Position numbers and translations under genes: made by a program
Origin: an uncultured Rhodospirillaceae bacterium
Lineage (GTDB): Bacteria; Pseudomonadota; Alphaproteobacteria; CAAGCB01; CAG-977
Assembly (NCBI GenBank): GCA_900553035.1
Contig: USCC01000047.1
Location: 1 to 15,542, forward strand
Reading direction: 5' to 3'
Length of the DNA: 15,542 nucleotides
Notes under the pieces: model-generated
What the model saw: only the letters and a program-made list of their open reading frames with translations
Database searches by the model: none
What the model was told of the DNA's origin: nothing
Part shown: in pieces, positions 7,643 through 15,082 of the stretch
How positions within the stretch are numbered: position 1 is the stretch's first letter
Layout of the letters: every line of letters begins with the position of its first letter

Positions 7643-10600
7643 TTAGAATTCACGCTGATTCAATTCAACATTCAGGCACAGGGAACGCATTTCCTTGACC
7701 AGCACGTTGAACGATTCGGGAATACCGGCTTCAATCTTGTCGTCGCCGCGCACAATGGATTCGTAAACCTTTGTACGTCCGGAAACGTCATCGGACTTGA
7801 CCGTCAGGATTTCCTGCAGTGTATAGGCGGAACCATACGCTTCCAGAGCCCAGACTTCCATTTCGCCGAAACGCTGGCCGCCGAACTGCGCCTTGCCGCC
7901 AAGCGGCTGCTGCGTCACCAGACTGTAAGGTCCGATGGAGCGGGCGTGAATCTTTTCATCAACCAGATGGTGCAGTTTCAGCATGTAAATCACACCGACC
8001 GTGACAGGACGTTCAAACGCCTCGCCCGTCCGGCCGTCAAACAGCTGAACCTGTCCGGAAGTCGGCAGTCCCGCCTTTTCCAGCATCATATTAATGTCGG
8101 CTTCGCGTGCGCCGTCGAAAACGGGCGTCGCAATCGGCAGACCGGATTTCAGATTGTCGGCCAATTCCATGACTTCGTCATCGGAAAGCTTCGCAATGTT
8201 GTCCTTGTATTCCTTCTTGCCGTAAACGTCCTCAAGCCGAGTACGCAGGTCTTCAACCGACGCTTTCCGGGCAACGACACGTTCGTACAACTCGTGAACC
8301 TGACGGCCCAGGGTCGCGCACGCCCATCCCAGATGGGTTTCAAGGATTTGTCCGACGTTCATACGCGACGGCACGCCCAGCGGATTCAGAACCAGATCAA
8401 CCGGCGTTCCATCGGCCAGATGCGGCATGTCTTCAATCGGCAGGATGCGTGAAACGACACCCTTGTTACCGTGACGGCCGGCCATCTTGTCGCCCGGCTG
8501 AAGCTTGCGCTTCACAGCAATGAAAACCTTGACCATCTTCAGAACACCCGGAGGCATTTCGTCGCCGCGCTGCAGTTTTTCAACCTTGTTTTCAAAGCGT
8601 CCCTGCAGATGTTCAATGCTGGCGTCAAAAACCTTCGACATCTGTTCAATGTCGGCCATGACGGTATCGTCCTCAACGGCGATCTTGCGCCACTGGCTGG
8701 CAGGCATACCGTTCAGCACGTCTTCCGTCAGAACGGTGCCGGCCTCAACATTCTTTGCGCCCGTCGTTGCCTTCTGACCCAGAAGCGCCGTCTTCAGACG
8801 GTCATAGAAGTTGCCTTCCAGAATCGCCTTTTCAGCATCGCGGTCTTTGGCCAACGCTTCGATTTCGGACTGTTCAATCGCCATCGCGCGTTCGTCCTTA
8901 TCGACACCGCGGCGTGAAAAGACACGGACTTCAACGACCGTACCGCTGATTCCGGGCGGAACGCGCAGAGACGTGTCGCGGACATCCGCCGCTTTTTCAC
9001 CGAAAATGGCACGCAGGAGCTTTTCTTCCGGCGTCATCGGCGATTCACCCTTCGGCGTCACCTTGCCGACCAGAATATCGCCGGCCTTCACATCGGCGCC
9101 GATATACACGACGCCCGCTTCGTCCAGCTGCTTCAGCGCTTCTTCACCGACGTTCGGAATATCACGCGTGATTTCCTCCTGTCCTAGCTTCGTATCGCGA
9201 GCCATGACTTCAAATTCGTCAATATGAATGGACGTGAACACGTCGTCACGGGCAATGCGTTCCGAAATCAGAATCGCGTCTTCGTAGTTGTAACCGTTCC
9301 AGGGCATGAAAGCGACCAGAACGTTGCGCCCCAGAGCCAGCTCGCCCAGCTGCGTCGAAGACGCATCGGCAATGATATCGCCCTTGGCGACAATGTCGCC
9401 GACTTTCACCAGAGGACGCTGCGTAATGCAGGTTGACTGGTTTGAACGCTGGAATTTATGCAGACGGTAAATGTCAACACCCGACGTCGACGCCGAAACG
9501 TTGTCCGTCGCACGGACAACAATGCGCATGCCGTCAACCGACTGTACAACACCGCCGCGTTTGGCCACAATCGAAGCCCCCGAGTCGCGGGCAACAGCGG
9601 CTTCCATCCCCGTGCCGACCAGCGGCGCATCCGCCTGAAGCAGAGGCACAGCCTGACGCTGCATGTTCGATCCCATCAAAGCGCGGTTCGCGTCATCGTT
9701 TTCCAGGAACGGAATCAAAGCCGCTGCAACGGAAACCAGCTGTTTCGGCGAAACGTCGATCAGCGTAATTTCATCGGGATGAACCAGGACGAATTCACCG
9801 TTCTTACGGCAACTGACCAGTTCTTCCTTGAACTGCCCCTTGCTGTCCAGTTCGGCGTTGGCCTGAGCAATGACGTACTTGTTTTCTTCCATGGCAGACA
9901 GGTACACAACATCGTTCGTCACTTTTCCGTCGACAACCTTGCGGTACGGGCTTTCGATAAAGCCGTACTGGTTGACGCGGGCATACGTCGCCAGAGAGTT
10001 GATCAGACCGATATTCGGGCCTTCCGGCGTTTCAATCGGGCAGATACGGCCGTAATGCGTCGGATGCACGTCGCGGACTTCAAATCCGGCACGGTCGCGT
10101 GTCAGACCGCCGGGCCCCAGAGCCGACAAACGGCGTTTGTGCGTCACTTCGGCCAGCGGGTTGTTCTGATCCATGAACTGTGACAGCTGCGATGAACCAA
10201 AGAATTCACGGATGGCCGCCGCCGCCGGTTTCGCGTTGATCAGATCATGCGGCATGACCGAGTCGATATCCACCGAGCTCATGCGTTCCCGAATGGCGCG
10301 TTCCATACGGAGCAGACCCAGACGGTACTGGTTTTCCATCAGTTCGCCGACCGAACGGACACGACGGTTGCCCAGGTTGTCAATATCATCAATTTCCCCG
10401 CGGCCGTCTTTCAGCTCAACCAACACCCGGACGATTTCAAGAATGTCTTCCTTGCGCAGGACGCGGACAGTGTCAGGCACTTCGCTCTTATCAAAATCAA
10501 GGCGCGCGTTCATCTTCACACGGCCAACCGCCGACAGATCATAACGTTCCAGGTCAAAGAACAGACCGCGGAACAGAGCATCCGCCGATTCGACGGTGGG

Positions 10601-11824
10601 CGGTTCGCCCGGGCGCATGACTTTATAAATATCGATCAGCGCCTCTTCACGGCTTGTGTTCTTATCCGCCGCCAGAGTGTTGCGGATATAGGGCCCGATA
10701 TTGACATGGTCAATGTACAGAACCGGCAGTTCGTTCAGGCGGTGCTTGGCCAGGAGCTTCAGCAGGTCTTCCGTGATTTCCTGTCCGGCTTCGGCCAGGA
10801 TTTCACCCGTTTTTTCGTTAATCATGTCTTCGGCAATATAGCGGCCCAGCATTTCCTCTTCGGAAACGCGGATGTCGGCCACACCGGCTTTCTTCAGTTC
10901 GGAAACGCGGCGGGCTGTCATTTTCTGTCCGGCTTCGGCCAGCACTTCACCCGTTTTCGCGTCAACGAGGTCATAATGCAACTTCGTTCCCTTCAGCTGT
11001 TCCGGAACGAACGCCGTCTTCCACCCCTTCTTGTCCAGGGTATACATGACCTTCTTATAGAAATAGGAGAGGATTTCTTCCTGCGACATACCGCGAACTT
11101 CAGCCAGATCAACCGTGCGGCCTTCGGTTTCGCGTTCCTTGCGCAAGGCAATCGTATCCGCGCTTTCCAGAGCGTACAGAAGCGTCGTCACCGGCAGTTT
11201 GCGGCGGCGGTCAATACGGACGTAAACCAGATCCTTGGCGTCAAATTCGAAATCCAGCCAGGAACCGCGGTAAGGAATGACGCGGGCGGCAAACAGGTAT
11301 TTGCCGGAAGAATGGGTCTTGCCCTTGTCATGATCAAAGAAGACGCCCGGTGAACGGTGCATCTGAGAAACGATCACGCGTTCCGTGCCGTTAACGACAA
11401 AAGTGCCGTTTTCCGTCATCAGAGGCATGTCGCCCATATAGACATCCTGTTCTTTGATGTCGCGGATGGAACGGGCTCCCGTGTCTTCATCGACGTCCCA
11501 CACAACCAGGCGCAGCGTCACACGCAGCGGCGCGGAATAGGTCATGCCGCGCTGGATGCATTCATCAACGTCGTATTTGGGCTCGTCCAGCTCGTACTTC
11601 ACGAATTCCAATTCGCCACGGCCGGAAAAATCTTTGATCGGGAAAACCGACTTCAAAACTTCCTGCAGGCCGGTATCGGTTCTTTTGGCTGCCGGAACGC
11701 CTACCTGAAGAAACTGACTGTAGGAGCTCTTCTGTACTTCAATCAGATTGGGCATCGGTGCTACTGTAGGAATTCGTCCAAAATTCTTGCGTACACGCTT
11801 CCGTCCTGTAAAGGATTTGACCAT
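7643..11824 (-). CDS. rpoB: DNA-directed RNA polymerase subunit beta
   Basis: This 1393-residue beta subunit has an alphaproteobacterial N terminus (MVKSFTGRKRVRKNFG). It forms the other half of the polymerase catalytic cleft and carries the rifampicin pocket. The rifampicin cluster lies at about residues 543-569 (SQLSQFMDQNNPL and HKRRLSALGPGGL). The positions equal to E. coli Q513, D516, H526 and S531 are wild type, so no classic resistance change is seen. The lineage insertion in the lobe (about 275-380) has two similar repeats. The start ATG at 11824 has a GGGGAG site 5-6 nt upstream; an open extension to an ATG at 11905 lacks a ribosome-binding site and homology. The 169-nt gap to rplL holds no clear promoter or terminator, only weak stems such as ATGCC/GGCAT near 11886-11905. 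It is cotranscribed with rpoC. Confidence 0.98.
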   Translation of the reverse strand: MVKSFTGRKRVRKNFGRIPTVAPMPNLIEVQKSSYSQFLQVGVPAAKRTDTGLQEVLKSVFPIKDFSGRGELEFVKYELDEPKYDVDECIQRGMTYSAPLRVTLRLVVWDVDEDTGARSIRDIKEQDVYMGDMPLMTENGTFVVNGTERVIVSQMHRSPGVFFDHDKGKTHSSGKYLFAARVIPYRGSWLDFEFDAKDLVYVRIDRRRKLPVTTLLYALESADTIALRKERETEGRTVDLAEVRGMSQEEILSYFYKKVMYTLDKKGWKTAFVPEQLKGTKLHYDLVDAKTGEVLAEAGQKMTARRVSELKKAGVADIRVSEEEMLGRYIAEDMINEKTGEILAEAGQEITEDLLKLLAKHRLNELPVLYIDHVNIGPYIRNTLAADKNTSREEALIDIYKVMRPGEPPTVESADALFRGLFFDLERYDLSAVGRVKMNARLDFDKSEVPDTVRVLRKEDILEIVRVLVELKDGRGEIDDIDNLGNRRVRSVGELMENQYRLGLLRMERAIRERMSSVDIDSVMPHDLINAKPAAAAIREFFGSSQLSQFMDQNNPLAEVTHKRRLSALGPGGLTRDRAGFEVRDVHPTHYGRICPIETPEGPNIGLINSLATYARVNQYGFIESPYRKVVDGKVTNDVVYLSAMEENKYVIAQANAELDSKGQFKEELVSCRKNGEFVLVHPDEITLIDVSPKQLVSVAAALIPFLENDDANRALMGSNMQRQAVPLLQADAPLVGTGMEAAVARDSGASIVAKRGGVVQSVDGMRIVVRATDNVSASTSGVDIYRLHKFQRSNQSTCITQRPLVKVGDIVAKGDIIADASSTQLGELALGRNVLVAFMPWNGYNYEDAILISERIARDDVFTSIHIDEFEVMARDTKLGQEEITRDIPNVGEEALKQLDEAGVVYIGADVKAGDILVGKVTPKGESPMTPEEKLLRAIFGEKAADVRDTSLRVPPGISGTVVEVRVFSRRGVDKDERAMAIEQSEIEALAKDRDAEKAILEGNFYDRLKTALLGQKATTGAKNVEAGTVLTEDVLNGMPASQWRKIAVEDDTVMADIEQMSKVFDASIEHLQGRFENKVEKLQRGDEMPPGVLKMVKVFIAVKRKLQPGDKMAGRHGNKGVVSRILPIEDMPHLADGTPVDLVLNPLGVPSRMNVGQILETHLGWACATLGRQVHELYERVVARKASVEDLRTRLEDVYGKKEYKDNIAKLSDDEVMELADNLKSGLPIATPVFDGAREADINMMLEKAGLPTSGQVQLFDGRTGEAFERPVTVGVIYMLKLHHLVDEKIHARSIGPYSLVTQQPLGGKAQFGGQRFGEMEVWALEAYGSAYTLQEILTVKSDDVSGRTKVYESIVRGDDKIEAGIPESFNVLVKEMRSLCLNVELNQREF
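10781..10957 (-). repeat. In-frame direct repeat inside rpoB
   Basis: A 33-nt segment at 10781-10813 recurs at 10925-10957 with only two mismatches, beginning with an identical 18-nt stretch. The offset is 144 nt, exactly 48 codons. At protein level the two copies read KTGEVLAEAGQ and KTGEILAEAGQ, each followed by a similar helical stretch. They lie in the lobe insertion known from proteobacterial beta subunits, which contains paired small modules. The repeat is part of the gene and does not interrupt it. Confidence 0.85.
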
Positions 11825-11993
11825 TATCGCTCCCCATTCTCTTAAAATGTATCTACAAATTCCATAACGCCCCTGCTGTTTGGAATGCCCCGGCGTTTTT
11901 GGCATCTATTCGGAATAAAACGACTTCAAGGACTGATCGAACAAAGCGTTTTGCCTCATTCGACCAGCCCCCAAAATCAAAAGGTCAAGCGAA

Positions 11994-12371
11994 TTACTTC
12001 ACTTCAACTTTAGCGCCGGCAGCTTCAAGCTGTTTCTTCATCTTTTCGGCATCTTCCTTCGAAACACCTTCCTTGACGGGTTTCGGAGCAGATTCAACCA
12101 GGTCTTTCGCTTCCTTCAGACCCAGAGCCGTGATGGCGCGGACTTCTTTAATCACATTGATTTTGTTCGCACCGGCGTCCGCCAGAATGACCGTGAATTC
12201 GGTCTGTTCTTCAGCAGGAGCAGCCGCAGCGGCGCCGCCGGCAACAGCCGCAACAGCAACCGGAGCAGCGGCGGAAACGCCCCACTTTTCTTCCAGCATT
12301 TTGGACAGCTCGGCAGCTTCTAAAACTGTCAGAGCGGACAATTCATCAACGATTTTGGCGAGATCAGCCAT
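11994..12371 (-). CDS. rplL: 50S ribosomal protein L7/L12
   Basis: This 125-residue protein is the multicopy ribosomal stalk protein that recruits and activates translation factors such as EF-G and EF-Tu. It shows the N-terminal dimerisation helices that bind L10 (about residues 1-32) and an alanine-rich hinge (about 34-53). The C-terminal factor-binding domain follows, with the conserved helix NKINVIKEVRAITALGLKEAK. The start MADLAKIVDEL at 12371 is preferred over an upstream ATG at 12428 because it matches the family and has a GGAG site about 10 nt upstream. It follows rplJ by 89 nt, and that spacer carries hairpins. It ends in TAA. Confidence 0.98.
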   Translation of the reverse strand: MADLAKIVDELSALTVLEAAELSKMLEEKWGVSAAAPVAVAAVAGGAAAAAPAEEQTEFTVILADAGANKINVIKEVRAITALGLKEAKDLVESAPKPVKEGVSKEDAEKMKKQLEAAGAKVEVK

Positions 12372-12408
12372 TGTATTAAACTCCGTTAAATTCAAAATTA
12401 AACACGAT

Positions 12409-12447
12409 GTGCCCGAAGGCACGAACAATCCGAGACTTTACTTCTCG
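12409..12447 (-). promoter_or_regulatory. Two hairpins between rplJ and rplL
   Basis: A perfect 5-bp stem GTGCC/GGCAC closes a TTCG tetraloop (12409-12422), the especially stable C(UUCG)G type in RNA. Just upstream in the transcript a 5-bp CGAGA/TCTCG stem closes a 7-nt loop (12431-12447). No long T run follows directly, so a strong terminator is unlikely. Roles in mRNA stability, processing or setting the higher rplL output are possible but inferred. Confidence 0.55.
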
Positions 12448-12460
12448 ATGACCACGTAAA

Positions 12461-12979
12461 TTACGCGGCCTTGCCTTTGTCTGCATATGCGCCGACAACG
12501 CGGGCGACCTGGCCGGCCGGAGCCGACAGGACGCATGCAATACGCTGAGCGGGAGCCTGAATAAGACCGACAAGCTTGCCGCGCAGTTCGTCCAGAGACG
12601 GCAGGGAAGCCAATGCCTTGATTTGTTCGACATTAAGCATCTTCCCGTCCATGACGGCTCCGCAGATAACCAGCTTTTCATTCTTCTTCGCAAATTCGAC
12701 AACAGCCTTCGCCGCGGCGACCGGATCCTGAGAATAGGAAATGGCCGTCGGTCCCTTCATCAGGTCGGCGAGCTGTTCGTATTTGGTCCCAGCAAGGGCA
12801 AGACGAGTAATACGGTTTTTGGTCACGCGAAACTTTGCTCCGGCTTCACGAATCTTTCCGCGCAGCTCTCCCATTTCCGCAACCGTCAACCCGATGTAGT
12901 GGGTGACGACCACCAGAGAGGAACTGTTGAAATCCTCGTTCATTTCCGAAAGCAATTCTGTTTTTTGTTCCCGTTTCAC
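12461..12979 (-). CDS. rplJ: 50S ribosomal protein L10
   Basis: This 172-residue protein is the base of the ribosomal stalk; it binds 23S rRNA in the GTPase centre and anchors L7/L12 dimers through its C-terminal helix. Family features include VVVTHYIGLTVAEM, FRVTKNRITRLA and SLDELRGKLVGLIQAPAQRIA. The start is a GTG at 12979-12977 with a GGAG ribosome-binding site 6 nt upstream. An in-frame TAA four codons before it rules out any longer form, and the next ATG (residue 13) would cut off conserved sequence. In many bacteria L10, or the L10-L7/L12 complex, represses its own translation by binding the mRNA leader, and a matching leader precedes this gene. The 282-nt gap to rplA is filled with RNA structure. 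Confidence 0.97.
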   Translation of the reverse strand: MKREQKTELLSEMNEDFNSSSLVVVTHYIGLTVAEMGELRGKIREAGAKFRVTKNRITRLALAGTKYEQLADLMKGPTAISYSQDPVAAAKAVVEFAKKNEKLVICGAVMDGKMLNVEQIKALASLPSLDELRGKLVGLIQAPAQRIACVLSAPAGQVARVVGAYADKGKAA

Positions 12980-12996
12980 TTTCGTCTCCGCTTATT

Positions 12997-13060
12997 GCCT
13001 CCGGTTCATGAAAACCGGAAGCCTCAGTTACTCCTGGCTTCCGGCACCATGCCGAAAGCC
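12997..13060 (-). promoter_or_regulatory. Mutually exclusive hairpins just before rplJ
   Basis: Three stems compete here on the minus strand. Stem 1 (13036-13060) is 11 bp with one wobble and a 3-nt loop. Stem 2 (12997-13022) is 10 bp with one wobble and a 6-nt loop. The alternative stem pairs 13015-13023 with 13036-13044, a perfect 9 bp with a 12-nt loop, using the 3' arm strand of stem 1 and the 5' arm of stem 2. Stem 2 ends 17 nt before the rplJ start codon and includes a GGAGG, although the likely ribosome-binding site is the later GGAG. The layout looks like an RNA switch acting on rplJ; function is inferred. Confidence 0.6.
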
Positions 13061-13080
13061 CTTAATTCCTGTCCCGGAAA

Positions 13081-13200
13081 CCCAAGTCTCGTACCATTCC
13101 GACGGAGCGGCCGAAATAACTTGTTCCGCTGTCTATGCAGGCGGCGTCTTCACACCATTACACAAACCCCGAAAGGTTCGTACCTACAGTCTTGGACAGG
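13081..13200 (-). promoter_or_regulatory. L10-type autoregulatory leader of rplJ-rplL
   Basis: The minus strand begins with CCTGTCCAAGACTGTAGG and later shows CCTGCATAGACAGCGGAAC, the paired conserved segments I recognise from the bacterial L10 leader. TGTAGG can pair with CCTGCA. Between them an ACGAACC/GGTTTGT stem forms (13162-13181). After them an 8-bp stem ATTTCGGC/GTCGGAAT with a 6-nt loop follows, flanked by CAAGT and ACTTG. Position between rplA and rplJ is exactly right. By family knowledge, excess L10 with L7/L12 binds this RNA and lowers rplJ-rplL translation. Exact ends are approximate. Confidence 0.8.
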
Positions 13201-13203
13201 TCG

Positions 13204-13251
13204 GGGGAAGACGGCTTGCGCCTTCCCCTCCCGGTCCGAAAAACGAACCGG
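13204..13251 (-). promoter_or_regulatory. Two hairpins directly after rplA
   Basis: Nine to ten nt past the rplA stop codon an 8-bp stem CCGGTTCG/CGGACCGG closes a T5 loop (13231-13251). It is followed by a 7-bp stem GGGGAAG/CTTCCCC with an inner GC/GC pair and a GCAA tetraloop (13204-13228). Neither has a T tail, so they are not intrinsic terminators. They may protect the 3' end of the rplK-rplA message after cleavage, or help fold the L10 leader that follows. Confidence 0.55.
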
Positions 13252-13261
13252 TATCCCTTAT

Positions 13262-13972
13262 TTAGTTGCCCGCCGCCGCAGATGCAATGCTGGAGACCGC
13301 AACTTTTACGCCGGCGCCCTGAGTCGTGCTCAGCGCGACGCGCTTTAAATATGTTCCCTTGACGCTTGCCGGCTTCGCTTTCAGGATTGCCTGAGCAAAA
13401 GCGACAATGTTCTGCTTGATCTGTTCTTCAGAGAAGCTGATCTTGCCGACACCGGCGTGAATCTGTCCGGCGCTTTCAACGCGGAACTCAACCTGACCGG
13501 CCTTGACCGCCTTGATAGCTCCGGCGACATCATTCGTCACCGTACCAAGCTTCGGGTTCGGCATCAGCCCGCGGGGGCCAAGAATTTTGCCCAGACGGCC
13601 GACAACACCCATCATGTCCGGAGTCGCGATACAGCGGTCGAACTCGATCTTGCCCGACAGAATGGTTTCCATCAGGTCTTCGGCGCCGTAAACGTCGGCC
13701 CCGGCCTTGATCGCTTCTTCCAGCTTCGGCCCCTTGGCGAAGACGGCGACGCGCGCCGTTTTACCCGTGCCGTTCGGCAGAGCCACAACGCCGCGGATCA
13801 TCTGATCCGCCTGACGCGGATCGACATTCAAGCCCATAACGATTTCGACGGTTTCATCAAACTTCGCTTTCGGCGCGCTTTTCAGCGTGGCGATCGCTTC
13901 GTCCAACTCATACGCCTTCAAGGCATCGACAGATTTATACGCAGCTGTCAAACGTTTCCCTTTTTTCGCCAT
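13262..13972 (-). CDS. rplA: 50S ribosomal protein L1
   Basis: This 236-residue protein matches bacterial L1 in length and sequence (GRLGKILGPRGLMPNPKLGTVT is the hallmark region, near residues 125-147). L1 forms the mobile stalk at the E site that helps release deacylated tRNA. It is also a translational repressor of the rplK-rplA message in E. coli. The start ATG at 13972 lies 6 nt after the rplK stop, and its GGAG ribosome-binding site overlaps the end of rplK, which suggests translational coupling. The stop is TAA. A strongly structured spacer to rplJ follows. The gene is intact. Confidence 0.98.
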   Translation of the reverse strand: MAKKGKRLTAAYKSVDALKAYELDEAIATLKSAPKAKFDETVEIVMGLNVDPRQADQMIRGVVALPNGTGKTARVAVFAKGPKLEEAIKAGADVYGAEDLMETILSGKIEFDRCIATPDMMGVVGRLGKILGPRGLMPNPKLGTVTNDVAGAIKAVKAGQVEFRVESAGQIHAGVGKISFSEEQIKQNIVAFAQAILKAKPASVKGTYLKRVALSTTQGAGVKVAVSSIASAAAGN

Positions 13973-13978
13973 GTTCTC

Positions 13979-14407
13979 TTACTCCACCACATCAATGCCC
14001 ATGGAACGAGCCTGTCCGGACACCATTGCCATGGCGGCCTCAACCGTCGAGCAGTTCAGGTCAGGCATCTTCTTTTCAGCGATTTCCTTCACCTGAGCCT
14101 TGGTAATTTTTCCGGCTTTGGTACGTCCGGGCTCCTTGGAGCCTTTCGCGACGCCGGCAGCTTTCGTAATGAAATAGCTGACGGGCGGCATTTTCGTAAT
14201 AAAGGAGAACGTGCGGTCGGCATACGCCGTAATCACGACGGGAATCGGCATACCCGGTTCCATTTTCTGCGTCGCGGCGTTAAACGCCTTGCAGAATTCC
14301 ATGATGTTCAGACCGCGCTGACCCAGTGCAGGGCCTACCGGAGGCGAAGGATTCGCTTTTCCGGCCGGGATTTGCAATTTAATAAACCCGACAATTTTTT
14401 TTGCCAT
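13979..14407 (-). CDS. rplK: 50S ribosomal protein L11
   Basis: This 142-residue protein is a full-length L11, which binds the GTPase-associated region of 23S rRNA together with L10 and L7/L12 and is needed for RelA activation and the thiostrepton response. The N-terminal domain shows the proline-rich IPAGKANPSPPVGPALGQRG segment, and the C-terminal RNA-binding domain ends in GQARSMGIDVVE. The start ATG at 14407 has a GAGG site about 6 nt upstream. It follows nusG by 139 nt of structured spacer without a visible promoter, so it is probably cotranscribed from upstream. It is tightly joined to rplA. Confidence 0.98.
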   Translation of the reverse strand: MAKKIVGFIKLQIPAGKANPSPPVGPALGQRGLNIMEFCKAFNAATQKMEPGMPIPVVITAYADRTFSFITKMPPVSYFITKAAGVAKGSKEPGRTKAGKITKAQVKEIAEKKMPDLNCSTVEAAMAMVSGQARSMGIDVVE

Positions 14408-14443
14408 TGTGTTACCTCAAAATAATCATGTTCGATTCGTTCT

Positions 14444-14496
14444 GACCGTTTCCGGTCCTTAAGGCCCGTGGTCCGGCGATGGCACGCCTTCCACGG
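14444..14496 (-). promoter_or_regulatory. Structured leader upstream of rplK
   Basis: On the minus strand a 6-bp CCGTGG/CCACGG stem (14466-14471 with 14491-14496) encloses a 4-bp GGCG/CGCC hairpin with a 6-nt loop. A separate perfect 5-bp GACCG/CGGTC stem with a GAAA tetraloop (14444-14457) follows, 36 nt before the rplK start. Feedback by L1 on the rplK-rplA message acts at this position in E. coli, so this may be the equivalent target. I did not recognise the L1-binding consensus itself. Confidence 0.5.
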
Positions 14497-14546
14497 AAAA
14501 GCACCCCCCGGCGAACCGATATCCGGAAGGAAGCTTTTTAAAAACT

Positions 14547-15077
14547 TCAGACTTTTTCGACCTGAGAATATTCCAGCTCGACCGGCGTCGGACGACCAAA
14601 AATCGACACCGACACCTTCAGGCGCGAACGTTCTTCGTCGACTTCCTCGACATAGCCCGCGAAAGAAGCAAACGGGCCGTCGCTGACGCGCACATGATCC
14701 CCGATTTCATATGTAACGGAAGATTTGGGACGTTCGATTCCCTCAGTGACCTGATGCAGGATACGCTGCGCTTCGGCTTCGGAAATCGGAGTCGGACGAC
14801 CGCGACCGCCCAGGAAACCGGTTACTTTCGGCATACTGGTCACCAGATGCCACGTTTCATCGGTCAAATCCATTTTGACCAGGACGTAGCCCGGAAAGAA
14901 CTTGCGTTCGGCATTCACTTTGGAACCACGGCGGACTTCAACGACTTCCTCCGTCGGCACCAGAACCTGCTCGAAGGAATCGGACATCCCTTTGCGATCC
15001 GCATATTCGCGAATCGATTCGGCGACTTTTTTCTCAAAACCGGAATAAACGTGTAAAACGTACCAACGGGCGGGCAT
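14547..15077 (-). CDS. nusG: Transcription termination/antitermination factor NusG
   Basis: This 176-residue protein has the two NusG domains. The N-terminal NGN domain (about residues 1-110) opens with RWYVLHVYSGFEKKVAE and contains FFPGYVLVKMDL; it binds the beta' clamp helices of RNA polymerase. The C-terminal KOW domain (about 123-176) has GDHVRVSDGPFASFAGYVEEVD and contacts Rho or ribosomal protein S10. The protein suppresses pausing, links transcription to translation and helps Rho-dependent termination. The start ATG at 15077 lies 5 nt after the secE stop, and its GGGAGG ribosome-binding site lies inside the end of secE. The pair is therefore tightly coupled. Stop TGA. Confidence 0.98.
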   Translation of the reverse strand: MPARWYVLHVYSGFEKKVAESIREYADRKGMSDSFEQVLVPTEEVVEVRRGSKVNAERKFFPGYVLVKMDLTDETWHLVTSMPKVTGFLGGRGRPTPISEAEAQRILHQVTEGIERPKSSVTYEIGDHVRVSDGPFASFAGYVEEVDEERSRLKVSVSIFGRPTPVELEYSQVEKV

Positions 15078-15082
15078 AATGC

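Noticed and set aside
11825..11905. A 27-codon N-terminal extension of rpoB to an ATG at 11905
   Set aside because: The upstream ATG lacks a ribosome-binding site, the added residues resemble nothing in the family, and the ATG at 11824 has a good site and the conserved N terminus.
12372..12428. A 19-codon N-terminal extension of rplL
   Set aside because: It runs through the UUCG hairpin region and does not match L7/L12. The start at 12371 fits the family exactly.
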